Origin: Paraburkholderia elongata
GTDB taxonomy: Bacteria; Pseudomonadota; Gammaproteobacteria; Burkholderiales; Burkholderiaceae
Direction of reading: 5' to 3'
Length of the DNA: 64,000 bases
NCBI RefSeq assembly: GCF_013177735.1
Contig: NZ_WOEZ01000019.1
Location: 1-64,000, forward strand
The position numbers were made by a program, and so were the translations under genes. The notes below the pieces were generated by a model. That model was not told where the DNA came from and did not search any database. It was given only the letters and a program-made list of their open reading frames with translations. Shown here piece by piece: positions 18,175-26,324 of this stretch. The number at the start of each line of letters is the position of its first letter. The stretch's first letter is position 1.

Positions 18175-18612
18175 ATGAAGGCAAAGTGGGCACTTGTATT
18201 TCTAGCCACGTCGGCGTTTGGTGCGGTGTGCCAGTCGGCAAGCGCACAGGTCGCGGGCACGCAGACCATCGGCGTCAGCGTGGAGGAGTCGCAGCTCATC
18301 GTCGAAGGCTGGAGTACCAAGAAGAGCCTGCTGGGCAAGAGCATCTATAACGACAGTGGTGAGAAAGTCGGGGTACTCCACGACATCATCATCGCGCCGG
18401 ATAACGCCGCGTCGTTCGCGATCGTGGCGGCTCATCAGTTTCTCGGCGTGTCCCAGCACGACGTGGCGATTCCGATGTCGCAACTGGACTATGTGAATGG
18501 CAAGCTCGTGTGGGCGGGCGCCACGCGCGACGCGGTCAAGTCGATTCCAGCTTTTCAGTATGCGAAGGTCCGCGTCATTCCCGTGGCGCGCAAGGACTAC
18601 GGTCAGCACTGA
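18175..18612 (+). CDS. Exported PRC-barrel domain protein
   Basis: A 145-residue protein starting at MKAKWALVFLATSAFG, with a signal peptide ending near SASA and GGAGA nine bases upstream of the ATG. Residues about 50-120 match the PRC-barrel: LLGKSIYNDSGEKVGVLHDI, then AIPMSQLDYVNGKLVW. In PRC-barrel proteins this strand-rich domain usually mediates protein contacts; stand-alone exported versions are common in Burkholderia and of unknown role. It is a single gene upstream of a two-component system on the same strand, 302 bases away. Confidence 0.8.
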   Translation: MKAKWALVFLATSAFGAVCQSASAQVAGTQTIGVSVEESQLIVEGWSTKKSLLGKSIYNDSGEKVGVLHDIIIAPDNAASFAIVAAHQFLGVSQHDVAIPMSQLDYVNGKLVWAGATRDAVKSIPAFQYAKVRVIPVARKDYGQH

Positions 18613-18914
18613 CGGATGCGCTTGCGCGGCGGCCGGGGGCGGTAGCCGCGCAGCCGTGATTTTGGAACGATTAAGGAAAAATAAGTACCGCCCTTGACGT
18701 GGGCCCGCGCATGATCACATTCAGCTTAAAAGCTATCGGTCACCGGTAGGTCTGAGTGTCATGCGCGCTGACAGCCATCCTGGCCGTCATCCAGATGGAC
18801 AGGCTTCCGGTATTCGTCAATGAACGCCGTTTCGAACGCCTATGTCCACGCCTGTCTGTTCCCTTTCGACCAACTTGGCCAATTGCCGGCTGCCGGCCTG
18901 TTGATCCGCCCGCC
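18613..18914. other. Region upstream of the sensor kinase
   Basis: About 300 bases. The kinase frame stays open back to 18756, so an earlier start cannot be excluded; the residues encoded there are Pro/Arg-rich and do not look like a conserved domain. Confidence 0.3.
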
Positions 18915-20039
18915 ATGAAAAATTGCCGACGCGCTTCCCCCCCGGTGCGTCCCGACGTCCGCGTCGTGTCGACGCTCGCCGCCGTGATCGCGCTCGCCGT
19001 GTTCGGGATCGCCGCGCTGACCTCTCTTGACATCGCGGCAGCCGTGTTCTATGGGGTGGTGGTCTTGCTGGTCGCCTCGGCCGGCAACCGGCCGGCCACG
19101 ATCGCGGCCGCGTGGGGCTGTGTGGCGCTGATGTTGCTCGGCTTCATGATCTCGCACAATGGCGCTTATTCTGGCGGCGCGATTGCGCGGTGCGCGGTGA
19201 GCCTGCTGGCGATCGCCACCACATCGAGACTGGCATTGAGAAACATGGCTGCGACGGCGATGTTGCACGAACAGGTAGAAATGCTCAATCTCGCTCAGGA
19301 AGCGCTCGCGCGCTCCACCGCGGAACTTGCTCACGTCACGCGCATCACCATGCTCGGCGAGATGGCTGCTTCGGTTGCGCACGAGGTTACGCAGCCGATC
19401 GCGGCTATCGTGACGTGCGGCGCTGCCGCGTTGCGCTGGCTGAACCGTCCTGCACCGGAGATCGACGAAGCGGCGCAATCTGTCACGCAGATGATCCGCG
19501 ATGCGAAGCGCGCGGACGAGGTCATTCAGCGGATCCGTTCAATGGCCAAAAAGCGCGACCGTCTTCCGGCTACGGTCGATCTGAATGGGATCGTCGGCGA
19601 ATCGATCGAACTGGTGCGGCTCGAACTCGAGCGCCATCGCGTCGAGCTGAAAAGCGACCTCGCGGCGCCCCCGCCCACGGCGTGCTGCGATCGTGTGCAA
19701 CTACAGCAGGTACTCATCAACCTGATCATGAACAGCGTCCAGGCCATGGCCGATGTGACCGGGCCGCGCAAGCTCCGGATCGCCACGCGCCGGTTCGACC
19801 ACGAGCATGTGCAGGTGATCGTGCAGGATTCAGGCACGGGGATCAGCGAGGAAAACAGCGGCCATTTGTTCAATGCGTTTTTTACGACCAAAGCCGAGGG
19901 CATGGGTATGGGGTTGTCGATCTGCCGTTCGATCGTTGAGGCACACGGCGGCCGTATCTGGGCCGAGTCGCCGGCAGCAGGCGGCGCGGTGCTGCAGTTC
20001 ATTCTGCCCGTTGATGAAGGGAGATGTCATGAGCAGTGA
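18915..20039 (+). CDS. Membrane sensor histidine kinase (FixL-like partner)
   Basis: A 374-residue kinase. From MKNCRRASPPVRP onward there are three to four membrane helices (about 17-105: ALAVFGIAALTSLDIAAAVF, WGCVALMLLGFMIS and others) and no large periplasmic domain. A coiled segment follows, then the phospho-acceptor box MAASVAHEVTQPIAAIVT and a complete ATPase domain (N-box INLIMNSVQAM, G1 VQDSGTGIS, G2 GMGMGLSICRSIV). The AHEVTQPI box is typical of kinases paired with FixJ-type regulators, and the gene overlaps such a regulator by 11 bases. Earlier in-frame starts are possible. The signal is unknown; the membrane domain may sense redox or membrane state. Confidence 0.85.
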   Translation: MKNCRRASPPVRPDVRVVSTLAAVIALAVFGIAALTSLDIAAAVFYGVVVLLVASAGNRPATIAAAWGCVALMLLGFMISHNGAYSGGAIARCAVSLLAIATTSRLALRNMAATAMLHEQVEMLNLAQEALARSTAELAHVTRITMLGEMAASVAHEVTQPIAAIVTCGAAALRWLNRPAPEIDEAAQSVTQMIRDAKRADEVIQRIRSMAKKRDRLPATVDLNGIVGESIELVRLELERHRVELKSDLAAPPPTACCDRVQLQQVLINLIMNSVQAMADVTGPRKLRIATRRFDHEHVQVIVQDSGTGISEENSGHLFNAFFTTKAEGMGMGLSICRSIVEAHGGRIWAESPAAGGAVLQFILPVDEGRCHEQ

Positions 20040-20715
20040 TGTGCGTAGCAATGCCGGCAGCGACGCGGGCTGCACCATGGTCTATGTCGTGGATGACGAC
20101 GAGTCGATGCGCGAAGCCGTCAGCATGTTGCTGCGTTCGGTCGGGCTCGGTGTCGAAACCTTCGGCTCCGCGCAGGAATTCCTCGCCTACGACATGCCGG
20201 ACGTGCCGAGTTGTCTGATCCTCGACGTTCGCCTCAAAGGTCAAAGCGGGCTCGCGGTGCAGGAACAGATCGCGGCAAGTCAACTCGGTTTGCCGATCGT
20301 CTTCATGACCGCGCACGGCGATATAGCCATGACAGTCAAAGCCATGAAGGCCGGCGCGAAGGATTTTCTGGCCAAGCCGTTTCGTGACCAGGACATGCTC
20401 GACGCTGTCGCGCATGCGCTGGCGAGCGACGAGGAGCGGCGCGAGGCCAGCCGGTCCGTCGCGGATCTGCGGCGTTGCTACGAATCGTTGACCGCGCGCG
20501 AGCGCGAAGTCATGGCCTTCGTTGTGGCCGGGCTGATGAACAAGCAGATTGCGGGTGAAATGGGTCTGAGCGAAATCACCGTCAAGATTCATCGCGGCCA
20601 GGCGATGCGCAAGATGGGTGCTCGTTCGCTCGCCGACTTCGTGCTGAAGGCGGAGGCGCTTGGTATCAAGCCGCCGCGGGGCATGGCGACGCCGGCGCGC
20701 AATTCGCGTACCTGA
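20029..20715 (+). CDS. FixJ-type response regulator
   Basis: A 228-residue regulator beginning at MSSDVRSNAG inside the end of the kinase gene, after GGGAGA. The receiver is complete: VVDDDE acidic pocket, phospho-acceptor Asp in CLILDVRLKG, FMTAHGD and the Lys of FLAKPFRD. The C-terminal LuxR/FixJ helix-turn-helix is LTAREREVMAFVVAGLMNKQ and LSEITVKIHRGQAMRKMGA. The overlap with the kinase indicates a cognate pair. Compare the regulator at 6856-7506, which has Glu at the acceptor site. Targets are unknown. Confidence 0.9.
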   Translation: MSSDVRSNAGSDAGCTMVYVVDDDESMREAVSMLLRSVGLGVETFGSAQEFLAYDMPDVPSCLILDVRLKGQSGLAVQEQIAASQLGLPIVFMTAHGDIAMTVKAMKAGAKDFLAKPFRDQDMLDAVAHALASDEERREASRSVADLRRCYESLTAREREVMAFVVAGLMNKQIAGEMGLSEITVKIHRGQAMRKMGARSLADFVLKAEALGIKPPRGMATPARNSRT

Positions 20716-21085
20716 GCATCGTGCGGGACGGTCTGTTGTTGGTGCGTGGTTCACGCGGTCATGATGGGTATCGATCTCATACCTTCGTATAGGTCGTACT
20801 GGTCCTATAGGTCGCTCACCGCTTCTGGCAAAAGAACCGTTTCTATCCTGTCTCTGTCTTGTCTCAACCCGACATGCTCTGGCGCTCGCCGCGGCCAGGC
20901 GGGGTGGCGTGCTGTCCGCATCTTTTGCGGCGTGACTAAACCTGGATATGAGTCGACCCAACCATTGGTCATGGCGAGCAACCGTATGTAGGGCTAGTTG
21001 CAGTATTTCCAGTGCGATACCTTGGAAGCATCACAGTGCCGGATCAACCGGGCACCGTCTCACCACTCAATCGGATGACCAGATC
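20716..21085. other. Region upstream of AraC gene
   Basis: About 370 bases with no supported gene. It contains a direct repeat of TATAGGTCG at 20788-20796 and 20806-20814 (18-base period), which could be a tandem regulator site. Confidence 0.4.
20788..20814 (+). repeat. Direct repeat TATAGGTCG x2
   Basis: Two exact copies 18 bases apart, roughly two helical turns, in the region upstream of the AraC gene. This spacing suits a tandem protein-binding site, but nothing else supports it. Confidence 0.5.
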
Positions 21086-22033
21086 ATGATCAGCTCGTTG
21101 ACTTTGCCCGCTGCGCACGTCGTCCAGAGGAGCCGGGGCAGCGCGATCGCCGTGGAGCATCAATGGCGTGCCCCCGGCGACGATCACGCCAACGCGCGGC
21201 AGCGAAGCAATATTCTCGTGTCGCGCTGGACCCGTAACGATGCCCAGCCGCTGGAGGTCGTCAATCCGGGTAGCGCCGCGCTCCATTGCGTCGCCATGAA
21301 CCTGAAGTGCACATCGCTGACGTTCGTTCACGCTGGCGGGACGCTCGTGCGCGGTCGGGTGACGGCGGGCGCGGTGCAGATCACCGCACCGGAGGTACCG
21401 TGCAGCGCCGTGTTCGAGTCGCCGGGCGACGTACTGCATCTTTTCGTCTCCCAGCAGGTGCTAGGCGAATGCTTCGAGGACCTGTTCGGCCGCCCGCATG
21501 CGGGCGATATCCGTATCGACGATCCGAAGCTCGTGCGCGACCCTGCGCTCGAACGACTCGGTCAGGCGCTTGCCGTGTCGCAGTCTGACGACGCCGCGCT
21601 CGGCAAAGTCTTCACCGACAGCGTCAGTCTCGCAATCGTATCGCGCATGATCGCACGTCACTTCACGGTTGCGGAACGGCAGACCCGCGAAGCGAGTGCA
21701 TTGCCGTCATGGCGGCTCAGCCGCGCGATGGAATACGTCGACGCGCACCTGTCCGAGTCGATCGGGCTTGCGGACATCGCCGGCAGCGCGGGGCTGACCC
21801 GCATGCATTTCGCTTCGCAGTTCCGTCGCGCGACCGGCATGCGACCGCACGAATACCTGTTGCGACGTCGGATCGAACGCGCACAGCATCTTCTAGTCGA
21901 GTCGAGACACAACGTGCTCGACGTTGCACTGAGCTGCGGCTTCCGATCGCAGGCTCACTTTACGACGGTGTTCAAACGCCTCGTAGGAGAAACCCCTTAT
22001 TGCTGGAGGATGAAAGCGAATGTCGATCGCTAA
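21086..22033 (+). CDS. AraC-family regulator (AraC-binding-like N-terminal domain)
   Basis: A 315-residue regulator; the start MISSLTLPAAHVV is chosen because the 46 codons before it do not look like protein. The C-terminal 100 residues hold the paired helix-turn-helix (GLADIAGSAGLTRMHFASQF and VLDVALSCGFRSQAHFTTVF) with the RRRIERAQHLL linker. The first 200 residues are a sensing domain of the type found in AraC regulators next to oxidoreductases. Its end overlaps a small open frame (22020-22274). Targets are unknown. Confidence 0.85.
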   Translation: MISSLTLPAAHVVQRSRGSAIAVEHQWRAPGDDHANARQRSNILVSRWTRNDAQPLEVVNPGSAALHCVAMNLKCTSLTFVHAGGTLVRGRVTAGAVQITAPEVPCSAVFESPGDVLHLFVSQQVLGECFEDLFGRPHAGDIRIDDPKLVRDPALERLGQALAVSQSDDAALGKVFTDSVSLAIVSRMIARHFTVAERQTREASALPSWRLSRAMEYVDAHLSESIGLADIAGSAGLTRMHFASQFRRATGMRPHEYLLRRRIERAQHLLVESRHNVLDVALSCGFRSQAHFTTVFKRLVGETPYCWRMKANVDR

Positions 22034-22274
22034 ACAGATTCACGCGTTTCTGGAAGTCAGCGAAACATTCTTGCGGCAGTCCGGAACCGGGCTAGTCAAT
22101 GACGAATTGTCATCGCTGGAAGGCGTGGGAAGTGCTCGCGATGCCCGGACGCTGATGGCATGCGTACTGCTCAACTGGAAGACTTCAGCCAATGGCGGAA
22201 ACGGCGGGGGTAACAGTGGCGGAAGCGGCCACGGCCACGGTGCCATCCCGGCGCGCGTACAGGACAGCGCTTGA
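22020..22274 (+). CDS. Small Gly-rich open frame overlapping the AraC gene
   Basis: An 84-codon frame that starts 14 bases before the AraC stop, with GGAGG about 10 bases ahead of its ATG. The first 55 residues look protein-like (HAFLEVSETFLRQSGTGL); the end is Gly/Ser/His-rich (NGGNGGGNSGGSGHGHG). It may be a translationally coupled small protein, or a chance frame. No family is recognised. Confidence 0.35.
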   Translation: MSIAKQIHAFLEVSETFLRQSGTGLVNDELSSLEGVGSARDARTLMACVLLNWKTSANGGNGGGNSGGSGHGHGAIPARVQDSA

Positions 22275-22371
22275 GCAGCGCAACCGGACGCCCTGCCAGC
22301 CGTGCTGGATTGGCAGCCTCTCCAGAGCCACCTCGATGATCAACCGGACTATCCGAAACAGGAGTGCAATC

Positions 22372-22785
22372 ATGCAGGCGAATGCGAATTTCACCGATCC
22401 CTGGATGCAAACCCTCGGTTTGCTGTCCGTCCTGTCCGGTGACACCGACTCCGGCGTCAACGACCTGGCAGCGGCCGTCTCCCAGAACGGCCGCAAGAAC
22501 TGCGATCTGCCGGTCATGGGAAAACGCTTTGAAGTCCAGGTGCATGTGATCGACCGGCCGTCGCAGTCGACCGCGACGGTCATATGGCGCGACCCGACCC
22601 GCTGTTCCTATGGCGATCAGATCTGGCACGCAAGCCGCGCGCGCTTGGCCGGCGTGTGCGCCATGAGCGGACGCGCGATCCAGCCGGGCGACGCGATCTA
22701 CAAGCCCCGTCCCTGCCGTCCCGCGCCGCTCAACACGGGTGCGATGATTCTGCGCACCGTACTAGACAATGCCGTCGCGCTCTGA
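22372..22785 (+). CDS. DUF3331 protein
   Basis: A 137-residue protein starting at MQANANFTDPW, with AGGAG ten bases upstream. The DUF3331 signature is clear: VQVHVIDRPSQSTATVIWRD, then PTRCSYGDQIW, and a C-terminal GRAIQPGDAIYKPR. DUF3331 is found almost only in Burkholderiaceae and has no assigned function; the cysteine (CAMSG) and small size suggest a soluble cytosolic protein. It is the last plus-strand gene before a strong hairpin and is convergent with cydB. Confidence 0.85.
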   Translation: MQANANFTDPWMQTLGLLSVLSGDTDSGVNDLAAAVSQNGRKNCDLPVMGKRFEVQVHVIDRPSQSTATVIWRDPTRCSYGDQIWHASRARLAGVCAMSGRAIQPGDAIYKPRPCRPAPLNTGAMILRTVLDNAVAL

Positions 22786-22786
22786 T

Positions 22787-22817
22787 GCAGCAAAGCCGAC
22801 TAAGTCGGCTTTGCTGC
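22787..22817. terminator. Strong bidirectional terminator hairpin
   Basis: GCAGCAAAGCCGAC and GTCGGCTTTGCTGC form a perfect 14-bp stem around a TAA loop. It sits between the stop of the DUF3331 gene and the stop of cydB, two convergent genes, as expected for a shared terminator. Confidence 0.85.
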
Positions 22818-22855
22818 AAAGGACCAGGCTGGACTTCGTGTACTCAATGCGTTGT

Positions 22856-23845
22856 TCACTCACCCGCGTGTGAACCGGTCAGCACTTTGCCGCGGAAGAT
22901 GTAGTACTGGTAGAGGTTGTAGCCGATCATCACCGGAAAGATGAGTCCGATCCCGATCAGCATGAACACGAGTGTCGACGAATCGGATGCCGCTTCGACG
23001 ATGCCGAGCTTGCCCGGAATGAAGTCGGGAAAGAGGCTGACCGCGAGACCAACGAACGACACGCCGAACAGGGCGACCGACGCGCGGAACGGCCCGCGCG
23101 AGCGTCCCATACTCAGCGAACCTATGACGTAGGCGAATGCGAACGCCGCAGCCGCACCGAGCCCAATCAGCAGATGAAGCACGCCGGGCTGGGTCCAGCG
23201 GTCGTGGCCGACGGCGCTGATGAACCAGGTCGCGGCGGTCAGCAGCGCGGCCGCGGCGACCGTGATGAAGGCGCTCAGCAGCGCGATCCGGCGCGCCCAT
23301 TGTTCGAGCGATCCCACGGTCTTATTGACGAGGTAGGTCGAACCTAGCAGTGAATAGCCGGCCACCACGCCGACCGCTGAAACGGCGACGAACACGCCGC
23401 TCAGTTCGCCCGGCAACAGTCCCGTGATGACCTTGCCGAGCACCACGCCCTGGGCGATAGCGGCGATCAGACTGCCGATACCGAACGCCTTGTCCCACAG
23501 TGGACCGTGCGCCACGCTATGGCGGAATTCGATGGCGGCGCCGCGCATGATCAGACCCGCGATGAGCGCCATGACGGGCAGATACAGATCCTGCAGAAGC
23601 ATTGCATACGCCTCGGGGAACGCCCCGAAAAGTGCACCGCCGAGCACGACGAGCCACGTTTCGTTGGCGTCCCAGACGTGGCCGATCGTCTGCACCATCA
23701 CGTCGTGATCTTCGCGGCGTTTGCGTAGCAGGCTGAGTATGCCGATGCCGAGGTCGAAGCCGTCGGTGACGACGTAGAACACCAGCATCAGGCCGATCAA
23801 ACCGAACCAGGTGAATGCGAGCGTCGTGTGAATCGAGTTGTCCAT
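22856..23845 (-). CDS. cydB: Cytochrome bd-type quinol oxidase subunit II
   Basis: A 329-residue membrane subunit with about eight helices. Family signatures are FYVVTDGFDLGIGIL, IGHVWDANETWLVVLGGALF, and LYLPVMALIAGLIMRGAAIEFR. With subunit I it forms the bd-type terminal oxidase that reduces O2 with quinol. Because subunit I is short (see 23871-25268), this pair fits the cyanide-insensitive oxidase class (cioB). It lies 25 bases after cydA and is clearly co-transcribed. A small CydX was not found. The pair is likely used at low oxygen or under respiratory inhibition. Confidence 0.9.
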   Translation of the reverse strand: MDNSIHTTLAFTWFGLIGLMLVFYVVTDGFDLGIGILSLLRKRREDHDVMVQTIGHVWDANETWLVVLGGALFGAFPEAYAMLLQDLYLPVMALIAGLIMRGAAIEFRHSVAHGPLWDKAFGIGSLIAAIAQGVVLGKVITGLLPGELSGVFVAVSAVGVVAGYSLLGSTYLVNKTVGSLEQWARRIALLSAFITVAAAALLTAATWFISAVGHDRWTQPGVLHLLIGLGAAAAFAFAYVIGSLSMGRSRGPFRASVALFGVSFVGLAVSLFPDFIPGKLGIVEAASDSSTLVFMLIGIGLIFPVMIGYNLYQYYIFRGKVLTGSHAGE

Positions 23846-23870
23846 GAGATTTCCTCGTAACGGGAATGGG

Positions 23871-25268
23871 TTAGTACCCGGTGACGGCCGCCGCTGCTTC
23901 AGCTTTGACTGGCGCGGGCGGAGTCAACGTGAGATCGGGACCGGTGCGCAGCCAGTTGCGCGCGAGCACGAAGAAGGTGAGCAGCAGCACCACGTATAAG
24001 GCAAAGAACATCACCATGCTCAGGGTCACCGACGAGGGCGCCACGCTCGACACAGCGTCTTTCGTGCGTAGCAGCCCGTAGACGATCCAAGGCTGGCGGC
24101 CTACCTCGCGCACGATCCAGCCGGCCTCGACCGCCGCATAGGGCAGGGGAATGCACAGTACCCATGCGAGCAGCAGCTTGCGTTGAGCGAGCAGGCGCTC
24201 GAGGTTGCCGCGCGTCTTGCGCAGCACGTATGCAGTCCAGAACGCCAGTGCCATGAACGCGAAACCAATGCCGGCCATTACACGGAACGCGTAATACAGC
24301 AGCGGAATCATCGGCGGCTGGTCGGCCGGCGGGAAGTCGGTGAGGCCTTTGACCTGGCCGTGCAGCGTATGGGTGCTGAGAATGCTCAGCATGCCCGGCA
24401 CTTCAATCGACCAGTCGTTGCGCTGCGCCTTCTGGTTTGGCCACGCGAGCAGCGACCATGACGCACCGGTGCCAGGCTTGTTCGTGATCCAGTTCCCCTC
24501 GATCGCCGCGCCCTTTGCCGGCTGGGTCTTGAACACGCTGCCGCCGCTCGAATCGCCGAGCCAGATCTGGATCGGCGCGGCGAATACGAGCACCAGCAGC
24601 GCAATCTTGAACGAGCGGGCGAAGAATTCCGGATTGCGGCGTTTGAACAGATTCCATGCGGAAATGCCGGCGATCACGAACATGCCGGTTTCGATCGCCG
24701 CGACCCACATGTGCGTGACGCCCCAGACCGTATCCGGATTGAAGATCGCGGCGGCGTAGTCGGTCACGACGATCTTGCCGTTCTCGACCGTAATGCCTGC
24801 CGGCGTCTGCATCCACGAATTGGCGACCATGATCCAGAACGCGGAGATGCTGGAGCCCAGCGCGACCATCGAGGTGGCGAAGAGATGCACGCCGCGCGGC
24901 ACGCGTCCCCAGCCGAGCAGCATCACGCCGATGAAGCCCGCTTCGAGCATAAAAGCCATCGCGCCTTCGAAGCCGAGGATGTCGCCGAAGAACTGTCCGC
25001 CGTAACGGGAAAAACCGGCCCAGTTGGTGCCGAACTGAAACTCCATCGGGATGCCGCTGACCACGCCCACCGCGAAGTTCAGCGCCAGCAGCTTGCTCCA
25101 GAAGCGCGCCTGCCGGTAGTAGTCGATGTTGCCGGTGCGCAGCCACAACACTTCGATCAGTACGAGGAAGGCCGAAAGACTGATGGTCAGAATCGGCCAC
25201 ATGATGTGGAAAATCGCTGTCATTGCGAACTGGGCGCGTGACAGATCGAGGACGTCACTGAGATGCAT
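23871..25268 (-). CDS. cydA: Cytochrome bd-type quinol oxidase subunit I (CIO-like)
   Basis: A 465-residue subunit I. The N-terminal LSRAQFAMTAIFHIMWP holds a conserved haem-ligand His. Other signatures are GIPMEFQFGTNWAGFSRYGG, FMLEAGFIGVMLLGWGRVPR and, at the end of the Q-loop, GWIVREVGRQPWIVYGLLRT. The E. coli protein is about 520 residues; the shortfall falls in the Q-loop (STHTLHGQVKGLTDFPP region), which marks the short-loop or CIO subfamily. It starts the cydAB operon. The upstream 318 bases show no clear ANR/FNR box. Confidence 0.9.
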   Translation of the reverse strand: MHLSDVLDLSRAQFAMTAIFHIMWPILTISLSAFLVLIEVLWLRTGNIDYYRQARFWSKLLALNFAVGVVSGIPMEFQFGTNWAGFSRYGGQFFGDILGFEGAMAFMLEAGFIGVMLLGWGRVPRGVHLFATSMVALGSSISAFWIMVANSWMQTPAGITVENGKIVVTDYAAAIFNPDTVWGVTHMWVAAIETGMFVIAGISAWNLFKRRNPEFFARSFKIALLVLVFAAPIQIWLGDSSGGSVFKTQPAKGAAIEGNWITNKPGTGASWSLLAWPNQKAQRNDWSIEVPGMLSILSTHTLHGQVKGLTDFPPADQPPMIPLLYYAFRVMAGIGFAFMALAFWTAYVLRKTRGNLERLLAQRKLLLAWVLCIPLPYAAVEAGWIVREVGRQPWIVYGLLRTKDAVSSVAPSSVTLSMVMFFALYVVLLLTFFVLARNWLRTGPDLTLTPPAPVKAEAAAAVTGY

Positions 25269-25586
25269 GAGGAACTCCCGCGGTTTGAAGCGTGACCTGA
25301 CGTTCGTTGAGGAACATCAGGTGAAAGCATGGCTCGCCGTCGAGCACGGCTCTTGTTCAAATGCCCGCCCGTTTCGTATTCGCACGCCGCTTGCTGCGCG
25401 CGCCGAACGCGCCTCCTTACGCGCCGTGCGTTTTGTAAACCGCGAAGGCGATCTGACAAGAGCGGCGGATCACGTCGCCGAATAATGTTTTCAACGCGGA
25501 GCGGCTGCATGAAGGTAGGCGGCAGGGTCCCCGCGGTCCTCGCGTCAGAACGAGTCAGATTCCGAGAAGAAACCTGGAGAACCATC
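25269..25586. other. Divergent promoter region of cydAB and a membrane-protein gene
   Basis: About 320 bases. No perfect FNR/ANR dyad (TTGAT-N4-ATCAA) is visible. A GGAG at 25575-25578 precedes the gene starting at 25587. Confidence 0.35.
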
Positions 25587-26054
25587 ATGCGATATCTGGA
25601 CAATCCGCAGCACGACATGAATCGAAGCGATCTGGCGTTTCTGCCGGACGCCGGTCTGGCCGATATGAAGGGGTGGGATACGTCCGATCTGCCAACGCCT
25701 GAGTTGACTCTCGGGCGATGGACGCGAAGGGTCGTCGTCGCTACGGCCGTCTGGTCGGTCTGCGAGCTTCCATTCGAGGTCTGGTTCAGTCGCACAGCAC
25801 GGGAGGTGGTGTGCTGCGTCGCCGCAAAGCTTCTATGGCTGGCGCTCGTGTTCTTCGTTCTGACCGGAAGCCGTTCAGCGCGCGTCGCCTATGCGTTTCT
25901 TTGCACGATTGGATTGATGGCCGTTGCATTCGGCCTGCCTGCCGAATACCGGGTGTTTCCTCTGGGATTCATACTGTCTTCGGTGGAGTGCGTTTTAAAG
26001 GCAACGGCATTCGTTTGTATTGTGTCCGAGGGCATCTATCCCGAGGAGGCGTGA
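25587..26054 (+). CDS. Small membrane protein of unknown function
   Basis: A 155-residue protein from MRYLDNPQHDMNRSD, with GGAG nine bases before the ATG. After a soluble acidic first 40 residues there are about four membrane helices (VVVATAVWSVCELPFEVWF, CVAAKLLWLALVFFVLTG, VAYAFLCTIGLMAVAFGL, LGFILSSVECVLKATAFVC). It ends IVSEGIYPEEA. No family is recognised. It is divergent from cydAB, so it could be co-regulated with the oxidase, but nothing else links them. Confidence 0.6.
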   Translation: MRYLDNPQHDMNRSDLAFLPDAGLADMKGWDTSDLPTPELTLGRWTRRVVVATAVWSVCELPFEVWFSRTAREVVCCVAAKLLWLALVFFVLTGSRSARVAYAFLCTIGLMAVAFGLPAEYRVFPLGFILSSVECVLKATAFVCIVSEGIYPEEA

Positions 26055-26324
26055 TTCTGCGTGCCCCGCGCTTGACCGGGAGCATGAGGCAGTCATACCA
26101 AGGTGTGATGTAAGGCCGCTGGCTGCGCGCGGTCACTGTGCCGGAGGCCGTCATTGGCGGGCACGCACCAACCGTGGGCACCGTATCCCTATGGATAATA
26201 GTTTCGGATGAATTTCCCAATTAGTATGGTTCTAACGACGCAAGCCTCGCACCGGCCGCGTTAGTGCAAAGGGTGCAGTCGTCGAACGTGCCCGTCCCGC
26301 TAATCAACCAGGCGTGAGTGCAGC